Shown here: positions 44,170-53,256 of the stretch, in pieces
Layout: every line of letters starts with the position of its first letter
Numbering within the stretch: position 1 is the first letter of the stretch
NCBI RefSeq assembly: GCF_002920575.1
Contig: NZ_PQSQ01000025.1
Span: 1-64,000, forward strand
DNA: 64,000 nt
From: Streptomyces sp. Ru73
Lineage (GTDB): Bacteria > Actinomycetota > Actinomycetes > Streptomycetales > Streptomycetaceae
Direction: 5' to 3'
Notes under the pieces: model-generated
What the model saw: only the letters and a program-made list of their open reading frames with translations
The model's database searches: none
Told to the model about the DNA's origin: nothing
Made by a program: the position numbers and the translations under genes

Positions 44170-44200
44170 CGCCGCGCCGCGCTCCGAGAGTGGCGCGGCG
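44170..44200 (+). terminator. Probable pepN terminator
   Basis: CGCCGCGCC (44170-44178) pairs with GGCGCGGCG (44192-44200) around a 13-base loop, 21 bases after the pepN stop. A second inverted repeat, GTTGCGG 44266-44272 with CCGCAAC 44294-44300, lies between it and the iron box and is unexplained. Confidence 0.65.
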
Positions 44201-44370
44201 ACGGGACCGCCACCGCGGGCACGCGGCCTCGCCTTAGCAGAGCAAGGCCGGGGCGGGGGCGAGGAGTTGCGGAACCCATACCAGATGTACGAGCCGCAAC
44301 CCGTACAGGTGTCCCTCGTGAGAGTGGACTCCGGGTGCTTCCCGGCGAACGCCTCGACACCAGAAGTAAC

Positions 44371-44384
44371 TTAGGTCGCCCTAA
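44371..44384 (+). promoter_or_regulatory. Iron box (DmdR/IdeR-type)
   Basis: TTAGG-TCGC-CCTAA is a perfect inverted repeat embedded in ACTTAGGTCGCCCTAAAC. It resembles the Streptomyces DmdR1 box (TTAGGTTAGGCTCACCTAA) in both arms, though it is shorter in the middle. It lies 33 bases before the decarboxylase start. Repression when iron is plentiful is the expected effect. Confidence 0.75.
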
Positions 44385-44416
44385 ACCGTTCGAACCCCCT
44401 CAAGAAGGGCACGTCC

Positions 44417-46250
44417 ATGCCAGTGCCCGCCCCAGGCGCCCCGGCCCCAGGCGACAGCACCTCCACCACCCGCCCCCGTCCCGCACCGTCCCCGCCGGCC
44501 ACCCTCGTCCCCGGCCCGGCCACCGCCGACGCCACGACACCCGCCCCGGTCGTCCCCGCACCCCCGCTGGCCGGCGGGCCGCACGGCGCACGCGCACTGC
44601 GTCCCCTCGTGGACACCGTGCTCGACGCCCTGGCCACGGGGGCGGCCGAGCGGGGCGGGCCCCTGCCGGCAGGCGGCCCCGACGGCGTCACCGACACCGT
44701 GCACCGCGCCTGCGCCCCCCTCCTCCCCGACCACGGCACCGGCCCGCACACCGCCCTGCGGACCCTCGTCCACACCCTCGCCGCGGGCGCCGCCGACCCC
44801 GCCGACCCGCACTGCGCGGCACACCTGCACTGCCCGCCGCTCGCCCTGGCCACCGCCGCCGACCTCGCCGCCTCCGCCCTCAACCCCTCCATGGACTCCT
44901 GGGACCAGGCCCCCGCGGCATCGGAGCTCGAAGCCCTCACCACCCGCACCCTCGCCGCACTCGTCCACCCCCACGGCCCCCGACGCCGAAGCCCTGGTGA
45001 CCACGGGCGGCACGGAATCCAACCAGCTCGCCGTACTCCTGGCACGCGAGCACACGGTCCGCGAGCAGCAAGCCCGCGAGCACGCCCTCCGCGAGCGGGA
45101 CAGCAGCACACCGGCGGAGCACACGCCCCGGGAGCGCGAGACCGTACGCGAGCACGCCGCCCGCATCCACGGCACCGGACACGACACCGCCTGGGACCAA
45201 GCGCACCGGCACCTCACCGGCCAGACCGGTACGCCCACCGGCGAACGGGACGGATACCGCACCCGCGACCGGGCCGCCCACGGCCCCGACCACCCCGGCC
45301 GCGCGCACCTCCATACCCACCCGCACCACCCCACCCACCCCCACACACCGCACCCGCCACAGACCGGCCACACCGGACCACCGCTGCAGATCGTCTGCGG
45401 AGCCAACGCCCACCACAGCATCCACCGCGCCGCCTGGCTGCTCGGACTCCCCGCACCCGTCACCGTCCCCACCCCCGACGGCACCCTCCGCCCCACCGAC
45501 CTCGCGGCCGCCCTGGACCACCTCACCGGACAGCCGCTCCTCGTCGTCGCCACCGCCGGCACCACCGACGCCGGAGCCATCGACCCGCTGCCCGCCCTCG
45601 CCGACCTCGCCGCCGCACACGGCGCCCGGTTCCACGTCGACGCCGCCTACGGCGGAACGCTTCTCTTCAGCGACACCCACCAGCACCTGCTCGCCGGACT
45701 CGACCGCGCCCACACCGTCACCCTCGACCTGCACAAACTCGGCTGGCAGCCGGTCGCCGCCGGATTCCTCGCCGTCCCCGACGCCCGCGACCTCACCCCC
45801 CTCGACCACCGCGCCGACTACCTCAACGCCGACGACGACACCGAAGCCGGCCTCCCCGACCTGCTCGGCCGCTCGCTGCGCACCACCCGCCGCCCCGACA
45901 TCCTCAAGATCGCCGTCACCCTCAAGGCACTCGGCCGCCGCGGCATCGCCGACCTCGTCGACCGCACCGTCACCGCGGCCCGCACCCTCGCCGACCTCGT
46001 CGAAGCCCGCCCCACCCTCGAACTGCACTCACCCCCCACCCTCACCACCGTCCTCTTCCGCCCCACCGGCGCCGACGACACCACCGTCGCCACCATCCGC
46101 CGCCGCCTCCTCCACGACGGCCGCGCCGTACTGGGCCGCGCCACCACCTCCACCGGCCTCTGGCTCAAAGCCACCCTCCTCAACCCCCACGCCCGCCCCG
46201 ACGACCTGCGCTCCCTCCTCGACCTAGTGGAAGGCCACACCCCCCGATGA
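44417..46250 (+). CDS. PLP-dependent decarboxylase (DesA/diamine type), apparently frameshifted
   Basis: This is a group-II amino-acid decarboxylase of the kind that makes cadaverine or a diamine for hydroxamate siderophores. The N-terminal part (44417 to about 44981) reads LNPSMDSWDQAPAASELEAL; the rest continues one frame over with ALVTTGGTESNQLA. The break coincides with a run of five C at 44977-44981; four C would join the halves as HGPDAEALVTTGG. The second part has the PLP His (GANAHHS), the Asp in FHVDAAYGG and the PLP lysine in TLDLHKLGWQP. Joined, it has about 610 residues, roughly 110 more than usual, owing to an Arg/His/Thr-rich insertion (45051-45383). The stop overlaps the monooxygenase start (ATGA). 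An iron box is upstream. Without repair it would be a pseudogene; a sequencing error is equally possible. Confidence 0.75.
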
Positions 46251-47710
46251 CCACCGCCACCGCCCCGGACCCGCGCACCCCCCTCGACCTCGTCGGCGTC
46301 GGCATCGGCCCCTTCAACCTCTCGCTCGCCGCCCTCGCCCACCCCCTCACCGGCCTCACCTGCGCGTTCTACGACCAGCGCCCCGCCTTCCACTGGCACC
46401 CCGGCCTCCTCATCGAAGGCGCCACCCTCCAAGTCCCCTTCCTCGCCGACCTCGTCACCCTCGCCGACCCCACCAGCCCCTGGAGCTTCCTCAACTACCT
46501 CCGGCACCGCGAGCGGCTCTTCCCCTTCTACTTCGCCGAACGCTTCCACGCCCCCCGCGCCGAATACGACGCCTACTGCCGCTGGGTCAGCGAAAACCTC
46601 CCCGGCCTGCACTACCGCCACCAGATCGACGCCCTCCGCTGGAACGCCGAACACGCCGTCTTCGAGATCGACCACACCCAGCTCGACACCGAAGGCGAAG
46701 CCGAAGCGCTCGGCAGGACGTACGCACGCAACGTCGTCCTCGGCATCGGCACCGCACCCCACATCCCCGAACCGCTCCAGCCGCTCGCCGACGCCCCCGC
46801 CCTCCCCGTCATCCACTCCGCCGACTACCTCGACCACCGCGAACGCCTGCTCGCCGCCGACCACATCACCGTCATCGGCTCCGGCCAGTCCGGCGCTGAA
46901 GTCTTCCTCGACCTCCTCCGCCACCGCCCCGCAGGCCACGAACGGTTGCACTGGCTGGCGCGCACCCCCGCCTTCGCGCCCATGGAGTACAGCAAGCTCG
47001 GCCTGGAGCAGTTCACCCCCGACCACACCCGCTACTTCCACGGCCTCCCCGAAGCCACCCGCGACGCCCTCGTCCCCCAGCAATGGCAGCTCTACAAGGG
47101 CATCGACCACGACACCATCGCCGCCATCCACCAAGAGCTGTACGAACGCACCGTCGACGGCGGCTGGCCCGACGCCGTCCTCACTCCCGGCGTCACCGTC
47201 CGCACCGCCGGCCGCATCGGCGCCCACACCATCGAACTCCACCTGGAACACGCCCACCAGCAGACCCGCAGCCGGCTCACCACCGACGCCGTCGTCCTCG
47301 CCACCGGCTACCGCGAACGCAGCCTCGACGCCCTCACCGGCGCCCTCGCCCCCTACCTCCGCCGCGACACCGCCGGCCGCCCCCGCATCGACGCCCACCA
47401 CCGCCTCGACCTGGACGCCCGCGTCACCGGCTCCGTCTACGTACAGAACGCCGAACGCCACACCCACGGCGTCGGCACCCCCGACCTCGGCCTCGCCGCC
47501 TGGCGCAGCGCCGTCATCCTCAACCACCTCACCGGCACCACGCCCTACCCCCTCCCCGAACGCACCGCCTTCACCACCTTCGGGCTGGCACCACAGCAGT
47601 ACCACCGGCAACAGACGCCGGGCGGGCGACGGCTCCAGCACCAGCCGCCCGCCACCACACGCCCCTCAGAAGACCGGAGTTCCGTCCCGCGTCAGCTTCC
47701 AGTCCACTGA
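46247..47710 (+). CDS. L-lysine N6-monooxygenase / L-ornithine N5-oxygenase family
   Basis: This 487-residue FAD- and NADPH-dependent N-hydroxylase has the FAD motif DLVGVGIGPFNLSLAALA and the family text EGATLQVPFLADLVTLADPTS in two halves. The NADPH motif is VIGSGQSGAEVFLDLL and the C-terminal motif is VVLATGYRE. With a diamine-forming decarboxylase it would make an N-hydroxy-diamine for a hydroxamate siderophore, as DesB does. No acyltransferase or NIS synthetase gene follows, so the assembly genes must be elsewhere. The last 30 or so residues (Gln/Arg/Pro-rich) run over the tail of the convergent nucleotidase gene (overlap 47666-47710). Confidence 0.9.
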   Translation: MTTATAPDPRTPLDLVGVGIGPFNLSLAALAHPLTGLTCAFYDQRPAFHWHPGLLIEGATLQVPFLADLVTLADPTSPWSFLNYLRHRERLFPFYFAERFHAPRAEYDAYCRWVSENLPGLHYRHQIDALRWNAEHAVFEIDHTQLDTEGEAEALGRTYARNVVLGIGTAPHIPEPLQPLADAPALPVIHSADYLDHRERLLAADHITVIGSGQSGAEVFLDLLRHRPAGHERLHWLARTPAFAPMEYSKLGLEQFTPDHTRYFHGLPEATRDALVPQQWQLYKGIDHDTIAAIHQELYERTVDGGWPDAVLTPGVTVRTAGRIGAHTIELHLEHAHQQTRSRLTTDAVVLATGYRERSLDALTGALAPYLRRDTAGRPRIDAHHRLDLDARVTGSVYVQNAERHTHGVGTPDLGLAAWRSAVILNHLTGTTPYPLPERTAFTTFGLAPQQYHRQQTPGGRRLQHQPPATTRPSEDRSSVPRQLPVH

Positions 47711-49501
47711 CGCAAAACGCGACGCATCGATCGAACCCGACTGCTTCACCCACTCAATGATCAGATTCCGGATCTCGTCCGACGTCGCCCACACCTGCTC
47801 CGCCTTCGCCACATGCGGGAAATTCCCGCCACCGCTCGCCCGGTAATTGTTCACCGCCAGCACGAAACGCGCCGCCGGATCCACCGGCTCCCCGTTCAGC
47901 TCCAGCTTCCCGATCCGCTGCCCCGCAGGCTTCGCGACGTCGATCTCGTACGACACCCCGCTCACCGCGTCATAGTTGTAATCCGGAATACCGTCCGCAT
48001 TCGTCAGCTTCGCCGGATCGACCTCACCACCCGCCGGCGTCCGCACGTAATACCGCGCCGAGAACTCCAGGTAATCCTTCAGCTGCGCGCCGGTCAGCAC
48101 CCGCGCCTCCAGCGTATTGTCGAACGGATACAGCGCCGCCATCGACCGGATCGTGACCTCACCCGCCGGCACCTCCGCCGTACGCGAGAAACACGACGCC
48201 TGCGACACCAGCGGCAGATCCGCGTACGCACCCCCGGCCAGCGCCTTCCGCGCCACCTCCGCCTGCACGAAAGCAATGAAATCCAGCACCGGAGTGTCCT
48301 TGTACGGAGCCTCCGCCGCCGACAGCCGCGCGGACGAACTGCCGATCACCTGATTCACATAGCGGACCACCTTCGCATGTGCGTCCCGCAGCAACCCCGA
48401 AATCCGCTCGTCCTCCGCCGCCGAATTCGAATTCAGCACCCGCGCCGACACCGCATCCACCGACCAGCGGCCCCGCTCCCACGCCAGCTCGAAGTCGAAC
48501 AGCGTCAGCCGCTGCCCCCACTTCAACGGCTCCGACAACACCACCTCACGACCCGTCCGCTCATTCTTCACCCGATATTCCGCGATCTCCGTGTGCGCAT
48601 GGCCCACCAGAATCGCGTCAATACCCGGCACCTGCTGCGCCACCAGCGCGGCCGCGTTCTCCACGTACGGCAACTGATCACCGTACGACGACGTGCCGCT
48701 CGCCCCCGAATGCGCCGCCACGACCACCACATCAGCCCCCAGGGCGCGCAGCCTCGGCACCCACTTCGCGGCCTGTTCCTCCAGACCGGGGAACGCCATC
48801 TTCCCCTGGACATTCGCCTTGTCCCAGATCGCGATGCCCGGATTCGTCAGCCCCAGAATGCCGACCCGCACGTCCCGGCCGTGCGGCGTACGCAGCCGCT
48901 TGATGACGTACGGCGGAAACGCCGGACGCAGCGTAGTGGCATCCACCGCATTCGCCCCCAGCAACGGGAAGTCGCAGTTCTCCTCGAACTTGCGCAGCAC
49001 CGGAATGCCGTAATTGAACTCATGATTGCCGAGCGCCGCCGCGTCGTACCCGATGGCGTTCATCGCCCGGGCCATCGGATGCACCGGCCCGCCCGCACCG
49101 GTGATCGGGTCGACCTTGGCGTAGTAGTACGCCAGTTGCGTCCCCTGAATCGTGTCACCCGCGTCGATCAGCAGCGTATTGCCGCGGCCCTGCTCCGCGC
49201 GCACCTCATTCACCAGCGTCGAAATCTTCGCCAGCCCCACGTCGTTGTGGGCCGCGTCGTCGAATTCCGCATCCGTCGCGTAATCCCAGTTGAAGACATT
49301 GCCGTGCAGATCGGTCGTGCCCATCACGGTGAACGCGTACCGCTTGCCGCCGCGGCCGTGACCGGCGCCATGGCCGGCGGCGAGCTGAGCACCCGCCGTA
49401 CCGCTCGCCGCCGCGGCCGGCGCGCCGGCCGCACCCGTCAGCGCCACCCCGGCGCCCGTGGCGACGGAAGTCTCGAGAAACGTTCTGCGATCGAGCGGCA
49501 T
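47666..49501 (-). CDS. Secreted 5'-nucleotidase / 2',3'-cyclic nucleotide phosphodiesterase
   Basis: This 611-residue extracytoplasmic metallophosphoesterase of the UshA/CpdB family releases phosphate from nucleotides or cyclic nucleotides. The twin-Arg leader is DRRTFLETSVATGAGVALTG, ending AAAA. The metal-binding motifs are TTDLHGNV, DAGDTIQG, GNHEFNYG and the later VVAAHSG and GHAHTEI. The C-terminal nucleotide-binding domain carries NNYRASGGGNFP and FDNTLEAR. ATG 49501 has AAGGAGAGG upstream. Terminal codons overlap the monooxygenase gene on the other strand by 45 bases. It serves phosphate or nucleoside scavenging. I saw no clear PHO box upstream. Confidence 0.92.
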   Translation of the reverse strand: MPLDRRTFLETSVATGAGVALTGAAGAPAAAASGTAGAQLAAGHGAGHGRGGKRYAFTVMGTTDLHGNVFNWDYATDAEFDDAAHNDVGLAKISTLVNEVRAEQGRGNTLLIDAGDTIQGTQLAYYYAKVDPITGAGGPVHPMARAMNAIGYDAAALGNHEFNYGIPVLRKFEENCDFPLLGANAVDATTLRPAFPPYVIKRLRTPHGRDVRVGILGLTNPGIAIWDKANVQGKMAFPGLEEQAAKWVPRLRALGADVVVVAAHSGASGTSSYGDQLPYVENAAALVAQQVPGIDAILVGHAHTEIAEYRVKNERTGREVVLSEPLKWGQRLTLFDFELAWERGRWSVDAVSARVLNSNSAAEDERISGLLRDAHAKVVRYVNQVIGSSSARLSAAEAPYKDTPVLDFIAFVQAEVARKALAGGAYADLPLVSQASCFSRTAEVPAGEVTIRSMAALYPFDNTLEARVLTGAQLKDYLEFSARYYVRTPAGGEVDPAKLTNADGIPDYNYDAVSGVSYEIDVAKPAGQRIGKLELNGEPVDPAARFVLAVNNYRASGGGNFPHVAKAEQVWATSDEIRNLIIEWVKQSGSIDASRFASVDWKLTRDGTPVF

Positions 49502-49849
49502 GACCTCTCCTTGACCGTCCGCAACCTGCGAACCGTTGGCGTACAACTGGCCGTACGTGTCCGGTCGTACGCGCCTGGCCGTACGTATCCGATGCGTCCG
49601 CCGTACAGCGGAACAACGCGCGTAGATTCTGGCGCAGGCGCCCCTCCCGCAACACCCCTCACAGGTTGCGATCAGATGACCGCCACGCCGCCGGACGCTC
49701 CCGCACTCGCCTGACAAACCCCGGCCACCGTGCAAGGCTCTCCGCAAGCCGCGCCGACCCTGCCCGCGCCCCGAGGCACTGCCGCGACGCCGCGGCCCCG
49801 GCCGCCCCGAACACCGCCCCACCACGCCACCGAAGGAGCCCCCCACCCC
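49502..49849. promoter_or_regulatory. Divergent region, nucleotidase / SIMPL protein
   Basis: No gene is seen. CTGGCCGTACGT occurs twice as a direct repeat (49547-49558 and 49575-49586, 28 bases apart) about 45-85 bases upstream of the nucleotidase start, a plausible regulator site. The right part is Pro-coding-like GC-rich sequence. The SIMPL gene's CGAAGGAG is at 49831-49838. Confidence 0.45.
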
Positions 49850-50569
49850 ATGACCGACACGCCCACCCCCGCCGGCACCCCGGGAACCGCCCTCCCGTAC
49901 GGCACCCCCGAAACCCCCCGCGTCGCCGTACGCGGCGAAGCACGCCTCGAAGTCGACCCCGAGATCGTCCGCATCGGCATCACCGTCCAGGCCCGCGGCA
50001 CCGACCGCACCACGGCCCTCCACGACCTCACCCGCCGCAACACCGAGGTCATCGAACTGGTCAAAAGCTACGGCGAAGCGGTCGAAAAGCTCGCCACCGG
50101 CGCCTTCACCGTCACACCTCAACTCACCCACAAGGGCCGCGGCGAACGCGTACGCGCCTACCACGGCAACGTCCATCTCAGCGCCACCCTCACCGACTTC
50201 ACCGCACTCGGCGAACTCGTCACCCGCCTCGCCGACCTCGAACTCACCCACGTCACCGGTCCCTGGTGGGACCTGCGCCCCGACTCACCCGCCCACCGCG
50301 AAGCCCGTCGGCAAGCCGTACGCGAAGCCGTCCAGCGCGCCCGCGAGTACGCCGAAGCGCTCGGCGCCCGCCTCGACGCCCTCCTGGAACTCGCCGACAC
50401 CGGCGCCGAAACCCCCGCCCCCGCCGGCAACCCCATGCTCCGCTCCCGCGCCGCCTACGGAGGCGCGGCGCACGAGGAAACCGCCCCCGCACTCGACCTC
50501 GAACCCCAGCAGCAGACCGTCTACGCACACGTCAACGCACGCTTCACGATGACGCGCCCGGCGCTCTGA
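49850..50569 (+). CDS. SIMPL (DUF541) domain protein
   Basis: This 239-residue protein has one SIMPL domain (about 25-235): VAVRGEARLEVDPEIVRIGI, KLATGAFTVTPQLTHKGR, and the helix ARREARRQAVREAVQRAREYAEALG-like region read in pieces. A C-terminal strand YAHVNARFTM closes it. Family members are often periplasmic oligomers linked to oxidative or cell-surface stress, but this one has no signal peptide. ATG 49850 follows CGAAGGAG at 11 bases. It stands alone between the nucleotidase and pyk, and its function is unknown. Confidence 0.85.
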   Translation: MTDTPTPAGTPGTALPYGTPETPRVAVRGEARLEVDPEIVRIGITVQARGTDRTTALHDLTRRNTEVIELVKSYGEAVEKLATGAFTVTPQLTHKGRGERVRAYHGNVHLSATLTDFTALGELVTRLADLELTHVTGPWWDLRPDSPAHREARRQAVREAVQRAREYAEALGARLDALLELADTGAETPAPAGNPMLRSRAAYGGAAHEETAPALDLEPQQQTVYAHVNARFTMTRPAL

Positions 50570-50774
50570 AGCGCACGGAGACGTGCACGGGGAAAACGCG
50601 CCGGGAAACGCACGAGGAAAACGCACGGGGAACTGCACGTGCAAGGCTCGAAGGCTGCTCATAGGAGCGGCCGCCCGCACATTCCAATACTTGTCAAGAG
50701 GCTTTCACCGCACCGCCGTTGGGCGGTCACTTCCTTACAGGTCTCTACCCACCGGTAAGTCATAGGGTCGAACC
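50570..50774 (+). promoter_or_regulatory. pyk upstream region
   Basis: No gene is seen. The first 75 bases hold degenerate direct repeats of GCACGGGGAAAACGC. The rest is relatively AT-rich (around 50675-50710 and 50725-50770) and probably carries the pyk promoter. I could not settle on a -35/-10 pair. Confidence 0.4.
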
Positions 50775-52211
50775 ATGCGCCGAGCGAAGATCGTCTGCAC
50801 CCTGGGACCCGCCACAGATTCGTACGAGCAGATCAAGGCACTCGTCGAAGCCGGAATGGACGTGGCCCGCTTCAACCTCAGCCACGGCACCTACGCCGAC
50901 CACGAGGCGCGTTACGAGCGGGTCCGCAAGGCATCCGACGAGACCGGCCGCAGCGTCGGCGTCCTCGCCGACCTTCAAGGCCCGAAGATCCGCCTCGGTC
51001 GATTCCGCGAAGGCCCCGTCCTCCTCGAACGCGACGACGAATTCACCATCACCGTCGAACCCGACGCCGAAGGCGACCGCCACGTCTGCGGCACCACCTA
51101 CGAAGGACTCGCGGCCGACGTCACCACGGGCGAGCGCATCCTCGTCGACGACGGCAAGGTCACCCTCGAAGTCATCGGCGTCGACGGCCCTAGGGTCCGC
51201 ACCCGCGTCATCGAGGGCGGCATGGTCTCCGACCACAAGGGCCTCAACCTCCCCGGCGTCGCCGTCTCCGTCCCCGCACTCGCCGACAAGGACCAGGACG
51301 ACCTCCGCTGGGCACTGCGCACCGGCGCCGACGTGATCGCGCTGTCCTTCGTCCGCAGCGGCCGCGACATCGAGGACGTGCACCGCATCATGCGCGAGGA
51401 GGGCCGCTTCCTCCCCGTCATCGCCAAGATCGAGAAGCCGCAGGCGGTCGACAACATCGAGGACATCGTCGCCGCGTTCGACGGCATCATGGTCGCCCGC
51501 GGTGACCTCGGCGTCGAAATGCCGCTCGAAACGGTCCCGATCGTTCAGAAGCGGGCGGTCAAGCTGGCCCGGCGCAACGCCAAACCGGTCATCGTCGCGA
51601 CCCAGATGCTCGACTCGATGATCGACAACTCCCGGCCCACCCGTGCCGAGGCCTCCGACGTCGCCAACGCCGTCATCGACGGCACGGACGCCGTGATGCT
51701 CTCCGGCGAGACGTCCGTCGGCAAGTACCCGACCGAGACCGTCCGCACGATGAGCCGCATCGTCGAAGCCGCCGAGGAGGACATCCTCGCCAAGGGCCTG
51801 CGGCCGCTCACCGAGACCAGCAAGCCCCGCACCCAGGGCGGCGCCGTCGCCCGCGCCGCCGCCGAAATGGGCGACTTCCTGGGCGCCGCGTACCTCGTCG
51901 CCTTCACGCAGTCCGGCGACACGGTCCGCCGGCTCTCCCGCTACCGCTCGCCGATCCCCCTCCTCGCCTTCACGCCGGAGCCGGCCACGCGCTCCCAGCT
52001 GAACCTCACCTGGGGCGTCGAGACCTTCCTCGGCCCCACCGTCGACTCCACGGACGAAATGATCGCCCAAGTCGACGAGCAGCTCCTCCGCATCGGCCGC
52101 TGCCGCCCGGGCGACCTCGTCATCATCACGGCCGGCTCGCCCCCCGGCGTCCCCGGCACGACCAACCTGGTCCGCGTCCACCACATCGGCGAGGCCGTCG
52201 CCCCGGAGTAG
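50775..52211 (+). CDS. pyk: Pyruvate kinase
   Basis: This glycolytic enzyme makes pyruvate and ATP from phosphoenolpyruvate and ADP. It has 478 residues, normal for the bacterial enzyme. The N-terminal RRAKIVCTLGPAT, the ARFNLSHGTYADH loop, LADLQGPKIR, the catalytic Lys in VIAKIEKPQAV, MVARGDLGVEM and the signature VATQMLDSMIDNSRPTRAE are all present. The C-terminal regulatory domain contains FTQSGDTVRRLSRYR. ATG 50775 is followed by the conserved start. It ends one base before the convergent HTH-LAGLIDADG gene. Confidence 0.97.
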   Translation: MRRAKIVCTLGPATDSYEQIKALVEAGMDVARFNLSHGTYADHEARYERVRKASDETGRSVGVLADLQGPKIRLGRFREGPVLLERDDEFTITVEPDAEGDRHVCGTTYEGLAADVTTGERILVDDGKVTLEVIGVDGPRVRTRVIEGGMVSDHKGLNLPGVAVSVPALADKDQDDLRWALRTGADVIALSFVRSGRDIEDVHRIMREEGRFLPVIAKIEKPQAVDNIEDIVAAFDGIMVARGDLGVEMPLETVPIVQKRAVKLARRNAKPVIVATQMLDSMIDNSRPTRAEASDVANAVIDGTDAVMLSGETSVGKYPTETVRTMSRIVEAAEEDILAKGLRPLTETSKPRTQGGAVARAAAEMGDFLGAAYLVAFTQSGDTVRRLSRYRSPIPLLAFTPEPATRSQLNLTWGVETFLGPTVDSTDEMIAQVDEQLLRIGRCRPGDLVIITAGSPPGVPGTTNLVRVHHIGEAVAPE

Positions 52212-52212
52212 G

Positions 52213-53001
52213 TCAGTACTTGGGCCCGACGTGGGCGTCCATCAGCGCGACGGACGCCCGCCGGGCTACGGAGACGTTGTACGCCGCGCTGCCCCGACGA
52301 GTGATCCGCCACTCGACACCGACCTGGTCGAACGCGTCGGAGCACAGCTTCAGGATGTCCGGGGACTTGTTGGTGAAGAAGTACCGCGGATACTCGTAAC
52401 GCTTCCGCTCCCCGCCGACCGTCCGCGTCGTCCAGTTGGTGATCCGGCACCCGTCGGAATGGATCAGCCCGCGTATGAATTCCCACGGGTGCGCATCGAC
52501 GATCTCCTGCTGCCAGGGCTCCAGGGCAATGCGCCGCTCGTGCTTCTTGCCGCGGCCGTGCTGGGGAAACATGCACCAGAGGTGCTTCGAGCAGATCTTT
52601 ACGTTGTGGCAGCCGGTCCTGCGGACCCGGCAGGGCGAGTTGTCGGGAAAGACCGCGCGCATTGCGGCCTCGCAGTCGTCCATGAGGCCGGGCCAGGCGT
52701 CGCCGCAGGTGATCATGAGACTCGGGACTCGGTGCCGGGAGTGCTGGATGATGTGGCCGTCACCCAGGTATAGGCCGAGCAGGTATGCGTACGCCTGGCC
52801 GTCAAGATCGCGGTCGTCGCAGCGTGGACATTTCGGTTGGTGCGCGCCCGGGCACTCGCCTCGCTTGGCTCGGTCCCTGTGCAGCCAGTAGCCGACGGTG
52901 CCGATCGGGACGTTGAGGTCGCGGGCCACATCCGCGTTCTTGCGGCCGGATCGCAGGAGGGCCAGAGCCTGGTGACGTACATCTACGCCGTGCATCTTCA
53001 T
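52213..53001 (-). CDS. HTH plus LAGLIDADG-type protein (homing-endonuclease-like)
   Basis: This 262-residue protein combines an N-terminal helix-turn-helix (GRKNADVARDLNVPIGTVGYWL, residues about 18-38) with a CPRCDDRD zinc-like knot. Two LAGLIDADG-type motifs follow: AYLLGLYLGDGHI (about 75) and EFIRGLIHSDGCRI (about 175), each with an acidic residue at the catalytic position. This resembles a free-standing single-chain homing endonuclease or a WhiA-like regulator derived from one. Third-position G/C looks lower by eye than in neighbours. ATG 53001 is used; ATG 52995 and GTG 53055 are in-frame options and none has a strong ribosome-binding site. It sits between pyk and a tRNA gene. Confidence 0.75.
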   Translation of the reverse strand: MKMHGVDVRHQALALLRSGRKNADVARDLNVPIGTVGYWLHRDRAKRGECPGAHQPKCPRCDDRDLDGQAYAYLLGLYLGDGHIIQHSRHRVPSLMITCGDAWPGLMDDCEAAMRAVFPDNSPCRVRRTGCHNVKICSKHLWCMFPQHGRGKKHERRIALEPWQQEIVDAHPWEFIRGLIHSDGCRITNWTTRTVGGERKRYEYPRYFFTNKSPDILKLCSDAFDQVGVEWRITRRGSAAYNVSVARRASVALMDAHVGPKY

Positions 53002-53083
53002 GCGACCACTCTGCGTGATGGACGCAGGTCGCACGGCTATTCCTGGAGGATTCACGCGAAGGTGATCGTCCGCTTGTCGCGAG

Positions 53084-53167
53084 TACCCGGTGTGGGATTC
53101 GAACCCACATGCCCAAAGGGCACGGCCTTTTGAGGGCCGCGTGTCTAACCAGTTCCACCAACCGGGC
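53084..53167 (-). tRNA. tRNA-Leu (anticodon CAA)
   Basis: This is an 84-base tRNA on the minus strand. The acceptor stem is GCCCGGT paired with ACCGGGT (first pair G-U), with discriminator A. The anticodon stem GCGGCC/GGCCGT holds the loop CTCAAAA, giving anticodon CAA for UUG. A long variable arm (GCCC...GGGC) and T-arm GTGGG-TTCGAAT-CCCAC are clear. CCA is not encoded. Confidence 0.95.
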
Positions 53168-53256
53168 GGGCAGCATCAGACACCCTACCGTGTACGTGCC
53201 GCAGCCCGCCGCTAGGTAGGCTGCATACGCACCACCTGCCTGGAACGAGGAGTCAC

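Noticed and set aside
44417..47710. A single 1097-residue fusion of decarboxylase and monooxygenase
   Set aside because: The frame is open by chance. Between about 44982 and 46246 it encodes Arg/Pro/His noise, while the real decarboxylase is in the next frame and the monooxygenase has its own ATG in an ATGA overlap.
49547..49586. PHO box for the nucleotidase gene
   Set aside because: The direct repeat CTGGCCGTACGT does not resemble the GTTCACC-type units of Streptomyces PHO boxes.
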